This document shows, in pieces, positions 1 through 11,153 of a stretch of 64,000 bases of DNA. Source of the stretch: Boothiomyces macroporosus (lineage: Eukaryota; Chytridiomycota; Chytridiomycetes; Rhizophydiales; Terramycetaceae); NCBI GenBank assembly GCA_027604185.1, contig JADGKB010000064.1:17602-81601 (forward strand), read 5' to 3'. The translations under genes were made by a program, and so were the position numbers. Position 1 is the stretch's first letter, and each line of letters starts with the position of its first letter. The notes under the pieces are model-generated. The model was not told the origin of the DNA and did not search any database. It saw only the letters and a program-made list of their open reading frames with translations.

Positions 1-2121
1 TTATTCAAGCAAAGGTCTTTAGGTTTGACTTTTAAATGATGTATATGAATGAATTCGTGGCATATCTCTATTAGCTCCACAACATCTCTTGGAGGATTGC
101 AATTCAAAATATCCTTGAAATAACCCTGGTACTTGTTTCCTGAGGTGTCCAGGTTGAACCATTCTTCAGTTATTTGTCTCTTGATTTCAGTTTTCGCCGC
201 AGGTGATAATGGAATGATTTCTAACAAATTGAATTCTAGATTAACAATAATTACTTTTTTCTAGTAATGCTCTCTCGAATAGGACGGTATTCAGGTCAGT
301 TGTGTCAATCTTTATAATTTCATTAGCTTTCAACAGTTCACTAATCACCTGTCTATCCAATGGAACACGTTTGAGAGCCGGCAAAACATACTGAGGTTGC
401 AATCTATAGAAATTCAAATTCAATCCAAATGAATGAAAGAGCTCTAAAATATCAAGCTTTTTTCGCATCTCTTGCACTTTTGGATATTGTATATCTTGTA
501 AATCATCATCAATATCCCATCCACCCCCCTCCCAATCATCATTATTCGTAGATTTGGGATCTTGATTCAATATGTCGTACCATTCGTTCAAATCCACATC
601 CAAATCATTACTGTTAAAGTAATCAATAACATAATCAAACATTTCTGTTCCAACAAAAAGCTGCAAATTTCCTTTTTCAATATTAATTTTAACAAACTCA
701 ATTTTTTCATTAGAGTCCAATATTTTTAACAGTTGAACATTTTCACAATTCTCTATTAATTCTTGATTTGGCATTTGCTGGATCTGTTCAATTGTGAACG
801 AAGACTGAACCATTGAAGATAGTCTAGTATCTTGCAAGTAATAATCAATCATATTGGCTGCATTCATGAATAATCCGGCATTCCTCAATTCTTGAATTCG
901 AGATAAAATTGATGTAGTGTCAACTGTTTCTTCCACAAAATCAGACTCTTGTTGGAATATTTTAAAGTAATACTCTTTTTTTGATTTGGGGGTGAATAAA
1001 ACGTTAATATGCAATGGAAAGTATTCCAAGATTGAATAATCACAGAAGGGAAGCAATTTGAAGATATTGTCATTGCAACTTGAAGCTAGGTTTTGTGTGT
1101 AGGATGCAAAATCCAAATATTTTTGATACTCTGTTTCAATATCTATAAAAGACTTGATGTAAATTTCTTCAAAGACAGATAATCTATCCAACAGGATTTG
1201 TAATTCCAGTTGATCATTCATTTCATTGTACAAGTCATCGTAATTTTCATTTAGTATTTGGTCAATTGTATCATCAAGTGAAAGTTGCTTCAATCCATAA
1301 TTCAGCAATTTCTTTATGCTTGAAATAGATTTTGCACTTGATTTAATTTCGCATTTGATGAATTCTGGTCCGCATTTTTCCAGCAATTGGAAGTCAATCA
1401 AATCTTTATCTTTTTTTACCAAGTATTGGTATTGGAATAACTTAGTAACGGCTTCGTTATCTGGTTGAAAGGAATAGTCCAAGTATTTACCCAAGTCATT
1501 ATCTTTAAGATAGTAAATCAGTTCCCTGGTATCTGTTTCAAACAAGACCTTGTCTTTGGTATAAATGAAATCGTCCTCAACCCTAATTTCCCCACTAACC
1601 TTTTTTTCATCTATTTTTTTCAACTCTACTTTTTTTGCTTTTAAATCCTTCAATTCAATTTCTTTATGCAAACTTTTATCTGTATTTTGAATTTTAATAT
1701 TATCTTGGATTGAATAAAACGATAATCTAGAATTTTCCAATAGCAGCAAGCCATCCTTGTAGAAATAATATTCACCCTGGTCCAAAGAGTAAAGCAGTTG
1801 CAAATCAAGATTGAAAACATATGTTTGATCCAGCGAGACTAGTATCTTGTCCTTTGACAAATTCATATGGTGATAATCACTCTTCTGGAAGCATATCGAA
1901 TTGCTGGTTGGAATATTTTGCTTTTGGTACCTAACAAGCACTGGTGTGCTCTTCAGGAAATTCCTGATTCTATTCCCAACCACAAACACATAATCTGAGG
2001 ATTCTACAAAGTTGGAAACCAGGATATCAAGAGAATATTTAGACCCTTGTAACTGAATTGTATTCTGGTGAAAAATAGCTTGTTTGAATTCATTTGCTTT
2101 TTCAATCTCCAAGATTACCAT
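1..2121 (-). CDS. Large protein, 3' end beyond window; weakly Sec39/NBAS-like
   Basis: The first ATG on the minus strand is at 2121. The frame runs about 620 codons, then a 19-nt GT-AG intron at 236-254 restores an open frame that continues to base 1 without a stop, so the C-terminus lies outside the window. The N-terminal half is beta-rich with repeated hydrophobic strands. The C-terminal half is helical and carries an acidic Trp/Asp patch near residues 540-555. This beta-then-helical layout faintly recalls NBAS/Sec39, the ER tethering factors, but I see no decisive motif. The gene is confident; the family call is not. Confidence 0.6.
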
Positions 2122-2148
2122 TTTAAAAAGCAAGCAATTAAAATCCAA

Positions 2149-2622
2149 CTTTAAAAAAGTTGAAGCTTATTGACAAACTCAATTTAAACTTTATCGTCCT
2201 ATCACATGGAAATAATTTCGAGAATTTAATTTTGAATTCAATTCCTATTGGCGGAGCATTTCCTCTAGATCATCTGTTGAAAATCTCTTGAAGCAATCTA
2301 GCATCTAGCAATCATATGGCCAATGGCAAAATAGCAAATTTTATATCGTGGCCAATCAGCAACTAGTGCGCGCCGTCTCATTGGCTGGATAAAAAATACA
2401 TATGACATTGTAGCAGATGATCAGTGAAACATGTGATTAAAAATTAATATTCCATCCATTCAACAGAAATGCAATTTGATTATTCGAATCTGCTGCTGCT
2501 AATCCAAAGTAGAATTTACAATCTTCTTTTTGTTGCAATTTAGCAGGGAATAATAGAATTAGACTTTTTTCCACGTGACCGAGGCATATATAAACTTGCG
2601 AAAATTCTTTTAGAATCAAAAA
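2149..2622 (+). promoter_or_regulatory. Malate synthase upstream region: TATA box and four CCAAT boxes
   Basis: No gene is seen in this interval. A TATATAAA element lies at 2587-2594, 29-36 nt before the malate synthase ATG. CCAAT pentamers occur at 2320-2324 and 2352-2356 on the plus strand, and at 2247-2251 and 2380-2384 in reverse. CCAAT boxes are bound by the HAP/NF-Y complex, which controls carbon metabolism genes in many fungi; that role here is inferred. Confidence 0.5.
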
Positions 2623-4272
2623 ATGTCATCAGTTGGTATTAAAGTTTTGGCTCCAGTTCCACCTCAACATCAAGACACACTCTCTGCTCCTGCATTGAAA
2701 TTCTTGGCTACTCTCAACCGCACATTCAACCAAAGAAGAAAGGATTTGCTAGCAGTCCGTGTAAAGCGACAAGAACGAATTGAAAAGGGTATTTTTAGTT
2801 AATATAGGCGAAGTGCCAGATTTCTTGCCTTCCACCAAATGGATTAGAGAAGATCCGACATGGAAAGCTGCTCCTCCTGCCCCTGGCTTAATCGATCGCA
2901 GAGTAGAAATCACTGGCCCAGTTGACCGTAAGATGGTTATCAATGCCTTGAACTCTGGTGCATCTACCTTTATGGCAGATTTTGAAGATTCAAACGCTCC
3001 GACTTGGGAAAACTGTCTCTCTGGACAAACTAATATGAAAGATGCTGTTCGCAGAACAATCACCTTTACTGCTCCAAATGGAAAATATTACAAACTAAAA
3101 GACAAGATCGCAACTTTGTTGGTTAGACCAAGAGGCTGGCATATGGAAGAAAAGCATGTATTGGTTGATGGTCAGCCAATGTCTGCTTCGTTGTTTGACT
3201 TTGGTTTGTACTTTTTCCACAATGCAAAGGAAACCGTTGCTAGAGGATTCGGTCCATACTTTTACTTGCCAAAGATGGAAAGCCATTTGGAAGCCAGATT
3301 GTGGAACGATGTATTTAACTTGTCCCAGGACATTCTAGGTGTTCCAAGAGGTACTATCCGCGCTACTGTATTGATTGAAACTATTCTTGCCAGTTTCGAA
3401 ATGGATGAAATCATTTACGAACTTAGAGAGCACTCTTCTGGATTGAACTGTGGAAGATGGGATTACATCTTCTCCTTCATTAAAAAGTTTAAACACAACC
3501 CTAAATTTGTCTTGCCAGATCGTGGTGATGTAGGTATGACCACTCCATTCATGGATGCTTATGTACGCCTTTTGATCCAAACTTGCCACAAGAGAGGTGT
3601 CCACGCTATGGGTGGTATGGCTGCTCAAATTCCGATCAAGGATAACCAAACTGCAAACCAAATTGCTATGGACAAAGTCCGAGCTGATAAATTGCGAGAA
3701 GTTCAAGCTGGACATGATGGTACCTGGGTTGCCCACCCAGACTTGGTTACTCTTGCCAAGGCAGTATTTGACAAGCACATGCCACAACCAAACCAATTGT
3801 TTGTACGCAGAGAAGATGTTAAAGTATCTGGTCAAGATTTGATATCCACTCAAGGCGTCAAAGGTAACATCACCGAAAAAGGTGTCCGTTTGAACATTAA
3901 TGTATCTCTCCAATACATGGAAGCATGGATTAGGGGCTCGGGTTGTGTACCAATCCACAACATGATGGAAGATGCTGCTACTGCAGAAATTTCAAGATCG
4001 CAAGTATGGCAATGGGCTAAACACAACTCTAAAACTGTCGAGGGTGTGACTGTTACTCCAGAATATGTATCTAGAATCTTGCAAGAAGAAACTGATGCAA
4101 TCATCAAGTCTCTCCCACCAAACCAAAAACACAGATTTGTAGAAGCAAAGAAATTGTTGGAAGGAACTTTGCTAGGCAGAGACTATGCTGAATTCTTGAC
4201 AGTAATTGGATTTTTTAACCTTAGACTTTGGCTTATGATTCTATTACCAACATCAAGGGCTCCAAGCTTTAA
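2623..4272 (+). CDS. Malate synthase (glyoxylate cycle, peroxisomal)
   Basis: Condenses acetyl-CoA with glyoxylate to malate. The spliced product is 535 aa, normal for the family. Recognisable blocks include [10 protein letters not shown], the RPRGWH motif, a [13 protein letters not shown] segment and [10 protein letters not shown]. Two tiny introns are required: 2789-2807 (19 nt) and 4202-4224 (23 nt). The second introduces a short last exon ending in Ser-Lys-Leu, a PTS1 peroxisomal signal. If that intron is retained, translation runs on to a different tail ending near 4321 with no PTS1. The start is set by the ATG 30 nt downstream of the TATA box. Confidence 0.96.
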
Positions 4273-4479
4273 ATACATTCAATTCTTATTACTATTTATA
4301 GCTTTATCGACTATTGAATAAATTGCTGACGAATGCACCGAATATCAATAACGGTTCGAGTTACACTACATTGGCGCGACTCGATAGTTGAATCATGAAC
4401 CCTAATAGCTTGCCTAGAATATTTTCAAGTGCAATTCAAATTGAATTTCAAAAAAAAAGTTTTTCCATCATCAGCAAAA

Positions 4480-4710
4480 ATGACCCACTGGAAAAAAGCA
4501 GGATTATCGTACAACTCACTAATATAGATACCTTAAATACGCAAACATTGGCGCAAAGACTCTTAGATCCGTATTGACCAAGGAAGCCAAAATTCAAGCA
4601 TTGAAGAGAGAAGAAATCGCACTTCGTTCAGCAATCTGGAAAGATGGAAAGATGGGAGAAGCAGTAAATCCTTGTTTATTTAGGTACCACTCGGAATCCA
4701 AGAAAACTGA
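4480..4710 (+). CDS. ATP15: Mitochondrial F1 ATP synthase epsilon subunit
   Basis: A 63-aa protein assembled from three exons: 4480-4508, 4528-4663 and 4684-4710, separated by 19- and 20-nt introns. The N-terminus reads MTHWKKAGLSYLKYANIGAK, matching the family pattern of a basic/aromatic start, AG(L/I)SY and a helix containing an Ala-Lys/Ala-Arg pair. The subunit sits in the central stalk of F1. Without splicing only unrelated short frames are seen, so the gene is easily missed. It converges with the TOE1-like gene, whose stop is 24 nt away. Confidence 0.85.
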
Positions 4711-4734
4711 TTTCAATAAAAAATTTAGGAGAGT

Positions 4735-6002
4735 TTATTTGGATTCCTTTTTCTTCAAATGTGCAGGAGAGCATTTGGCATACTTGCTTTTTTCAATTAC
4801 TAGAGGCATTTGTTTTCCAATTAGATACAGTCGGTTTTGAGATTTCAAGAGTAGATGATCTTCGCTTGCCAAGTAGTGGCCAAATATATATCCAGTCATG
4901 TAAGCGTCGAATACAGCCGAGTGGGTCTGTTCAAACAATCCGCGGGCTATAAAAGTAAACTCTGAATTCGCAGGTTCAGCTTTTACTTTTTTTGACTTGT
5001 GCTTACCTTCTTGGTGGTCAAGAATCAAGTCAAGTGAATGGGATAGCTGACAATCTCTGCCTTCTTGGCAGACACCGTGATTCTGAGTTAATTCTAATTT
5101 ACTGCAAATTGCTCGCAGAATGGCTTGCCAGTTGAATGGGATTTTTGAATCTTTGGTGCTAAACCTATATTATTTGGATTTACCCATCTCCCATAGCTTT
5201 AGACTTGTTTTTACTGTCTTGTGTTTGATGGAATCTTTAATTTCTACCTCCATCCACTTTTCGCCCTCCTTCTTTCGATCTTCCTGCTGGCGCTCACTAT
5301 GTTAACACTGCTTACTATTTCCTGAATAAAAGCGACAGAAAGGAAGCTTTCTCTCTGACAATGTAATCAGAGATGTACTTTGTGTCAAATAATTTACCTG
5401 TAAACATTTCACTGACGTCTGCAATGAATGTAGGCAGCGTTGGGGGCAATTCAGCATAGAACGACTGATACAAAAATACCAAGTCTAGCATCCCGTTATG
5501 TAATACAACCGGACATTCCTGGTTTAATATATCCATAAACAAATCTACTTAGGAATAAAATACCTCTAAATATCGTGTTGCCTTGTTTGTCGTTTTGTTC
5601 AAGGACGACATCGTTCCCTGGATAATATGGAATTCCATTCCGGAACTGGTCATTGAAATCAAATCCATGCTCTACTAAAAATGACATGCTGGACGGAGAG
5701 ATTTTGTGTGGAGAGGTACACAACATTACAAAATGGAAATTACTGACTTTGTACTTTGCACACTCCTGATCTTGAACTAATTCAAAAACAGATAGTCCAA
5801 CGGCGTTAACTGCATGTGTTTTAGCCAACTCCACTAATGCGGTATAGCGGTCTTCGATATTTTGGTCTTTGGTTTTCTTGTCGCCTAACCCCGTGAACTC
5901 TGTGTCTATGGAAATATATTCCGCATTCTTTATTGCAAGCTTAATTGTGAGAGATAGTGTCTGAATATTGTGTCTGTTTACAATGGTGTATTCTCCCTTC
6001 AT
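4735..6002 (-). CDS. TOE1-like CAF1-family 3' exonuclease with CCCH zinc finger
   Basis: Spliced length is 396 aa with four introns: 5545-5563, 5297-5315, 5165-5183 (19 nt each) and 5083-5102 (20 nt). Catalytic DEDD residues are visible: SIDTEFTG near residue 33, HNGMLDLVFLY in the middle, and HSAVFDAYMTGYIF near the C-terminus. A C-x8-C-x5-C-x3-H zinc finger is completed only by the fourth intron splice. TOE1 trims snRNA 3' tails and deadenylates RNA in the nucleus and Cajal bodies of animals; the role here is by homology. Zinc finger between catalytic segments is the typical TOE1 order. Confidence 0.9.
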
Positions 6003-6737
6003 TTTTCAAGATCAAAAACAAAAAATATGGCTCTTGAAATTCATCATTTATGAAATTCAGGATTAAATAATAATGAAATAATTCAGTCCATAGAGTCATG
6101 TAAGCGTTTGTTATAGCGAGGGGTGGGTAGCTTGGTCCGAGCCATTAATTATAGAAACAACAACCATTTTGGTTCTACTCACCAAGAGTCATTCTGAGTC
6201 AGGTTGGTGTATGGTATTACCAGTTAGGGCTATTCATGAATTAAATACGCGTCAAACCAGAGAGAATTGCAAATCCTGCAGATCTCAATCTTGTCGAATT
6301 ACTATCAAAGAAGTCGTAAAATTTGAACACATCCCAAGTGTTTTGCTTTGTTAAATCCTCAATATTAGTTGTACAGTAGCCATTTTTAAAAGAAATTACC
6401 AGATACCGTATTTTAGATGGGCAAAGAGCCGAGTCACACTAAATTTGAGCAAGCAGCACATTCTACTGAAACAAAGACAGCAATCCGTTTGGGCTTTATG
6501 GTATTCTATAGTATAATTTAATATTGAACCATCACTTAAATTCCTCCAATATCTGACCATATTTACCGATATGGCACTTGAAGAGAGGTGTCACTGGATC
6601 TTATAGTATGTAAAATACGGTATTTGATTTATACCAAACTGTGCTTCACCAGTCACACCTGACTGACCATTTGCATAAATTATCGTTGGTGACGTTCACG
6701 AAAAATAATTAAAACCTCATACCGCGTCCAATTTTGT
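6003..6737. other. 735-nt interval with no supported gene
   Basis: No frame here matches a family I recognise, and tiny-intron splicing does not yield a convincing gene. One plus-strand frame around 6260-6320 has a faint resemblance to the DLNPxE region of Tc1-type transposases, but stops interrupt it. The interval contains the inverted repeat listed separately at 6403-6623. Confidence 0.5.
6403..6623. repeat. 13-bp perfect inverted repeat bounding ~220 bp (MITE-like?)
   Basis: ATACCGTATTTTA at 6403-6415 is repeated exactly in inverse orientation at 6611-6623, with a few further matching flanking bases. The enclosed 195 bp has no gene. This is the geometry of a small non-autonomous DNA element, but I see no clear target-site duplication and no second copy in the window. 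Confidence 0.35.
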
Positions 6738-7604
6738 ATGGCTGAAAATTGGATTATAGAAACGCTTTCAAAGGTCAGTTGTGGACTTGGAATACTAGGC
6801 ACACTATTGACTCTTCCATTCTTTGTAACTGGGCAAATTAGCTTGAAGACTCCGATTGGAAAAATAACCTTCATCATTTGGCTTAAAGACTTTCAAGACG
6901 CTTTTGTAAGGCTAATTGGCAACACTTGGATATTTCCAATACAAACTAATTACTTGTGCTGTACTATCCAAAGCATTTTAGGGACCTTTGCTGCTAATGT
7001 CGACGTATGGGCAAACGCAGTGGTAGGTTTCTGGGCATTCTACCTGTTTTATGTTGGAGGAAGCAAGGAACTTGTAATGCAATATCAAGAAATATTGATA
7101 GTTGCCATTTATTTGGTTTCCACGCTCATGGCTATCTTTCCTCTTTTTTCAGGAAAATCTGATCTTTTTGGAGGTATATACTGGTGCTGGCTGAATACTC
7201 GGTATACTGGATACCAGTTTTACACACTTTACTTGTGGGTATGGCTTATAACAGCATTCAATACCGTTGCAGCATCGTTTACGTGGTACAACTTGCAAAG
7301 TCACCAAATAGGTTCCAGAATAACAGTTCGATTATTTTCCTATCTCCTTGTTTACATAATCGCATGGACTCCGACATCAGCCTATAGAGTATCACAATAC
7401 ATGTACGGTGAAGCACCCTTCATATTAACTTTACTGCACTTTTCTGTATTTCCTTCACGCGGATTGCTTCATTATCTATGCCTAATTATTGGGTTTCAGA
7501 TAAAGTATGATGTTGTGGAATCATCACATCCAGCAGGATGTATAGAGAGCAATTCTGCGGAAAAATCGTGTGTGTCATTTAATTCAGATGGAGAGTTGAA
7601 GTGA
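6738..7604 (+). CDS. Seven-TM receptor-like protein, array member 1
   Basis: Single exon, 288 aa, with seven hydrophobic segments and a short polar cytoplasmic tail. Family signatures shared across the array are a TPxGKxTFIIW segment after TM1, a YWCW/FWCW motif before TM5, a W(T/I)P motif in TM6 reminiscent of the class A CWxP toggle, and a basic RGxLHY motif in TM7. It resembles fungal and amoebal cAMP-receptor/Git3-like GPCRs in layout, but no ligand can be inferred. Intronless, unlike most neighbours. Confidence 0.78.
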   Translation: MAENWIIETLSKVSCGLGILGTLLTLPFFVTGQISLKTPIGKITFIIWLKDFQDAFVRLIGNTWIFPIQTNYLCCTIQSILGTFAANVDVWANAVVGFWAFYLFYVGGSKELVMQYQEILIVAIYLVSTLMAIFPLFSGKSDLFGGIYWCWLNTRYTGYQFYTLYLWVWLITAFNTVAASFTWYNLQSHQIGSRITVRLFSYLLVYIIAWTPTSAYRVSQYMYGEAPFILTLLHFSVFPSRGLLHYLCLIIGFQIKYDVVESSHPAGCIESNSAEKSCVSFNSDGELK

Positions 7605-7784
7605 GATACCATGAAATTTATATTAGAGTAATAAAAGAAGGCTATTTAACTAGAAAGAGCTTGGAATAGCGGCTGATCACTATTAATGCGAGATTTTGAT
7701 TTGTAAATAGTTGTCATTATTCAATAAAAATAAACGCTGTACCCTCAATCATATACAAATATACCACAGAATGACACAATTTAT

Positions 7785-8798
7785 TTAATGAAAGTAGTTT
7801 GTTGCATGGCCCTTCACACGTAACCAAGCTTGATCCAAAGCATCAACAACTTCTTGTGGAAGTGGGCCCTTCTCCAAATCCTTCATGTTTTCTTGCATCT
7901 GTTTCAAACTACTGGCACCAATTAGAATAGCATCGCCGTACTCTTTTTTTAGCATAGAATGATGGGTCATCCATCTACAAGCAACTTCAATCATAGTTAA
8001 TCCATGCTTGTCCGCTACTGGTTTAACAATGTCTAAAGCGGAAAAGTATGCGTCGTTCCAATAACGTACCCGATACATTTTGCCTTGCCATTTGTTTGGA
8101 TCAAATCTTGACCCTGCCTCTACTTCTCCTTCTCGCTTGAACTTGCCAGAAAAGAATCCACCAGCAAGTGGATTGAAAGCATAGAAAGAAAGTCCGTACT
8201 TGCGAAGACATGGGAATAATTCAGGCTCGACTTGACGGTGAATTGCATTGTAGATTCCCTGGTAAGCAGTTGGCATGATGAACCCTCTTCTTTTACAAAT
8301 TTCGCAGATTTGAGCTACTTCCCAGGCCATGTAGTTGCTTAGTCCGAATCTTTTGAAATAGCCTTCTTTGTGCAGCTTATCCACCTCTTCCATCGTTACT
8401 TCATAATCAGTCGTGCGATCTGGTGCATGCAAGTACCACATGTCAATTTGTTTAGAGTCCAAGGCTTTCAAAGAGATCAACAGGTGTTTTCGCAAATCTT
8501 GAGGTGAATGGGAAATTGGTTCACCCATATTCTTTCCAGCAGTTGGATACAACTTTGTATCCATTACTAGCCCTCTTTCATACCATTTCAATTTTCCAAG
8601 GTACTCTTCCGAAGTGCCTCCTCCGTAAAATCGTGCTGTATCAATTTCGCAATGGCCATGAGCTTGAAAACAGTCTAGAATAGCCCGGCAATCATCAAGG
8701 GAAGTGGTTCGAGCTTGTTCCTGGCCTTCAGCTCCAAATGTCATGGCACCGAATACAATTTTCACATTTGATTTAGCGGTTGGAGGAATCAAAGTCAT
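7785..8798 (-). CDS. AKR7-type aldehyde reductase (aflatoxin aldehyde reductase family)
   Basis: Intact single exon of 337 aa. Typical AKR7 features are VFGAMTFGAEGQ at the N-terminus, catalytic Asp in EIDTARFYGGG, Lys in MDTKLYP, and His in MWYLHAPD. The NADPH-dependent family reduces dialdehydes and succinic semialdehyde in the cytosol. Its ATG is only 32 nt from the ATG of the divergent CCDC34-like gene, so the two share a very short promoter region. No intron. Confidence 0.92.
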   Translation of the reverse strand: MTLIPPTAKSNVKIVFGAMTFGAEGQEQARTTSLDDCRAILDCFQAHGHCEIDTARFYGGGTSEEYLGKLKWYERGLVMDTKLYPTAGKNMGEPISHSPQDLRKHLLISLKALDSKQIDMWYLHAPDRTTDYEVTMEEVDKLHKEGYFKRFGLSNYMAWEVAQICEICKRRGFIMPTAYQGIYNAIHRQVEPELFPCLRKYGLSFYAFNPLAGGFFSGKFKREGEVEAGSRFDPNKWQGKMYRVRYWNDAYFSALDIVKPVADKHGLTMIEVACRWMTHHSMLKKEYGDAILIGASSLKQMQENMKDLEKGPLPQEVVDALDQAWLRVKGHATNYFH

Positions 8799-8830
8799 TT
8801 AGTGGAAAAATTAATTTGCCTTTACGCGAA

Positions 8831-9718
8831 ATGGAGCTCTCGCCTAAAATGAAACATCACTTTAATACCGACTTTTCCCCCAATTTAATCCATAATCGCA
8901 TACATCCAGGAACACCTAGCGTCCAATCTGTGCAATTATATTCACCAGAGATCCTAAAAGACGCGATTGAATCGCTAGGAAGACTAGAGATAGATAAAGA
9001 ACACGAGTCTTTTGTAAACTGGCTTTCAAGCAAACAGCACTTGAAAGAAAAGATCAAGAAAAGACCGAATTTACTGACTGTTGAAAGACTACAAGATTTC
9101 ACAGAGGAAGAATTGGACCTTTTAATTAAACAGCTACAAAAAAATCGAAATACATTTGAAAAATGGTTAAAGACAAAGAACCAAATAAAAAGAAAGCAAG
9201 AGGAAATGGCAAAAAGGGCCAAAGAGCGACAGATTGAAAAAGCTAAATTGGAACAGGAACGGATGGAGAAGAAGAAGGAATTGACCAACGAAAAGGTCAA
9301 GGAGTGGTGTCTGTCAAAGCAATTAGATCAAATGATTGAGAAACAAAAACAGGAAAAGGAAAAACTCAAACAAGAATTTGTAAAGCAAGCTAAAACTAAA
9401 TTGAATCAAGAGGCGTTCAATGGCTGGATTCAATCCAAAAAACATTCTGCACCTTCGCACCAGCCTCCAAAGAACATTAAGCCGTGGGTAAATGAACCGC
9501 TGAAACCGCGAAAATCTAGTGAAAGTGTCCTTTCGCCCCCAAATCTGTACAGCGATTACAGTATGTACATGCAGAACTGTCCAGAATACTTTAAGAAATA
9601 CGGATTATTGGTAGCTAGTGGTGGAAATAGTTCGTCTCCTCCCTCTGAAGAGGCAAAACCGGTAAAGAAAAGAAAAATGAAACCTGCCAAACCGTTATTT
9701 GTGGTTCGAAAGTCTTAG
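8831..9718 (+). CDS. CCDC34-like coiled-coil protein
   Basis: Single exon, about 295 aa from the ATG at 8831. An upstream in-frame ATG at 8780 lies inside the divergent gene and is less likely. Residues about 80-200 form a highly charged coiled coil (Lys/Glu/Gln-rich). It is followed by a QEAFNGWIQSKK element and a PWV segment, matching the CCDC34 pattern of FxxWLxxK then a proline-tryptophan motif. CCDC34 is linked to sperm flagella and cilia in animals. The C-terminus is basic. ACGCGA occupies 8824-8829, immediately before the start codon. Confidence 0.7.
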   Translation: MELSPKMKHHFNTDFSPNLIHNRIHPGTPSVQSVQLYSPEILKDAIESLGRLEIDKEHESFVNWLSSKQHLKEKIKKRPNLLTVERLQDFTEEELDLLIKQLQKNRNTFEKWLKTKNQIKRKQEEMAKRAKERQIEKAKLEQERMEKKKELTNEKVKEWCLSKQLDQMIEKQKQEKEKLKQEFVKQAKTKLNQEAFNGWIQSKKHSAPSHQPPKNIKPWVNEPLKPRKSSESVLSPPNLYSDYSMYMQNCPEYFKKYGLLVASGGNSSSPPSEEAKPVKKRKMKPAKPLFVVRKS

Positions 9719-10250
9719 AGCAAAGTATATCATAGTTATTGTATTAATAGATTAGTTTAAAGTTATTTATTGTATCTTAATGATTGTTCCTCCAAAACCA
9801 CCAGAGATAAACCTAGGTTGTTGAATTGAAGATCCGAAAGATCTTGAATAATTGGACTGTTTTTCTCCTTATAAGGTTAGTTATCGCGTCTTCAATTATT
9901 GTTTCCCATTGTTTAAGAATTGTTGTGGAATATGTAGGATGGAAATATTGCTTTCATCGTGAGCTTTGTCTATTGCAGAATTTACGAAAGGCCCATTGAA
10001 ATTGATCTAATTCTATTTGGGGTCGGATAGCCAATAGCCCGATTCTAAACTTACACAGTTGGTATCATTATTTTTCTTGCAGTATAATGGATCGGATGTT
10101 TGAATGGTAAAAATTCATGAGTATAACGCCAAAAAAAATACTGGTACACTTTGTCTCGTTTTACGAATTAATTGTTTGTGTTTTAGTCATGTTACTTTGC
10201 ATGAATTCCTATTACGTTTACTTCAAGTACCGCGAACGCGTTTGACTTTC
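9719..10250 (+). promoter_or_regulatory. Receptor 2 upstream region with CArG-like palindrome
   Basis: No gene is seen. CCTTATAAGG at 9867-9876 fits the CC(A/T)6GG CArG box bound by SRF/Mcm1-type MADS proteins. Seven bases later comes TCGCGTCTT (9884-9892). The same pair with the same spacing stands upstream of receptor 3. ACGCGT occurs at 10236-10241, ten nt before the ATG. Confidence 0.4.
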
Positions 10251-11153
10251 ATGTCGTTTACTGATTCACAAAACCAAACAATCCAAATAATATCAAAATT
10301 TAGTTGTAGCTTAGGTCTTTTTGGAACTATCGTCACCATCCCTTACTTTGCAAGCACAAAAATTCGATTATCTACTCCCCTTGGAAAAATAACATTTATA
10401 ATTTGGCTTACTGATTTCCACGACACATTTTTTCGATTAATTGGAAATACGTCAGTCTTTTCGACTCAAGACAATCTATTTTGTACAATTCAGGGTGTTC
10501 AAAGTTCATTTTCCAGCATGGTTGATGTTTCCACCAACGCCTCCATTGGGTTTTGGGCATTCTATCTCTTTTATATTGGAGGAAACAGGGAAGTGATTAT
10601 CCAACATCAAACTCTAGTTATATGCGTGATTTATGGACTCGCAACTACAATGGCGATCATTCCATTACTGTCGGGTAAGACTGACCTTTACGGAGGAGTT
10701 TTTTGGTGCTGGATTACTGCAGACTATCCTGGATTTCAGTTATATACGTCCTTTATGTGGATATGGATAGTTTGCGCATTCAACATTGTCGCGTTTGCCC
10801 TAACTTGGTATAACATACAAAAAAGAAAGATAGCATCAGTAATTATAGTCCGGCTGTTTTCCTATCTGCTTGTTTTCCTGGTAGTGTGGACTCCACCCTC
10901 CGTCTATAGGATATCCATGTATTTGTACGATTCGGCGTCATTTGAACTAACAATATTACAATTCACGACACTACCCTTACGAGGAATCCTTCATTTTCTA
11001 GCTCTGTGGATATGCTTCCAAATAAAATATGATGGCCAGAGTGAGCCTTCTATTCCAGAAGGACTATCAGCAGATGCATCTTTAAGCCGTTCTAGCAAGT
11101 CATTCAAAGAAATTAAAGATAATTTTGCACAAATTCACTTACAATCTCAATAG
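10251..11153 (+). CDS. Seven-TM receptor-like protein, array member 2
   Basis: Single exon, 300 aa. The start at 10251 (MSFTDSQNQ...) is chosen because receptor 3 begins with the same residues; the frame is open further upstream to 10104 but that part has no counterpart in paralogues. Seven TM segments and the family motifs FWCW, VVWTPP and LRGILHF are present. The cytoplasmic tail carries a SIPEGLSADASL element shared with receptor 3. Parts are nearly identical in DNA to receptor 3, indicating recent duplication or conversion. Confidence 0.8.
   Translation: MSFTDSQNQTIQIISKFSCSLGLFGTIVTIPYFASTKIRLSTPLGKITFIIWLTDFHDTFFRLIGNTSVFSTQDNLFCTIQGVQSSFSSMVDVSTNASIGFWAFYLFYIGGNREVIIQHQTLVICVIYGLATTMAIIPLLSGKTDLYGGVFWCWITADYPGFQLYTSFMWIWIVCAFNIVAFALTWYNIQKRKIASVIIVRLFSYLLVFLVVWTPPSVYRISMYLYDSASFELTILQFTTLPLRGILHFLALWICFQIKYDGQSEPSIPEGLSADASLSRSSKSFKEIKDNFAQIHLQSQ

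Noticed and set aside
4340..4390. Possible tRNA (GGTTCGAGT-like T-loop)
   Set aside because: No acceptor stem or anticodon arm could be folded around it.
4574..4840. Separate 88-aa gene
   Set aside because: Its first part is the second exon of the ATP synthase epsilon gene; the rest reads through an intron and into the antisense of the TOE1-like gene.
6169..6354. Small protein or Tc1-like transposase fragment
   Set aside because: Only a faint resemblance over about a dozen residues, in another frame and interrupted by stops.
10104..10250. N-terminal extension of receptor 2
   Set aside because: The frame is open but paralogue 3 starts at the equivalent of 10251, and the extension lacks similarity to any family member.
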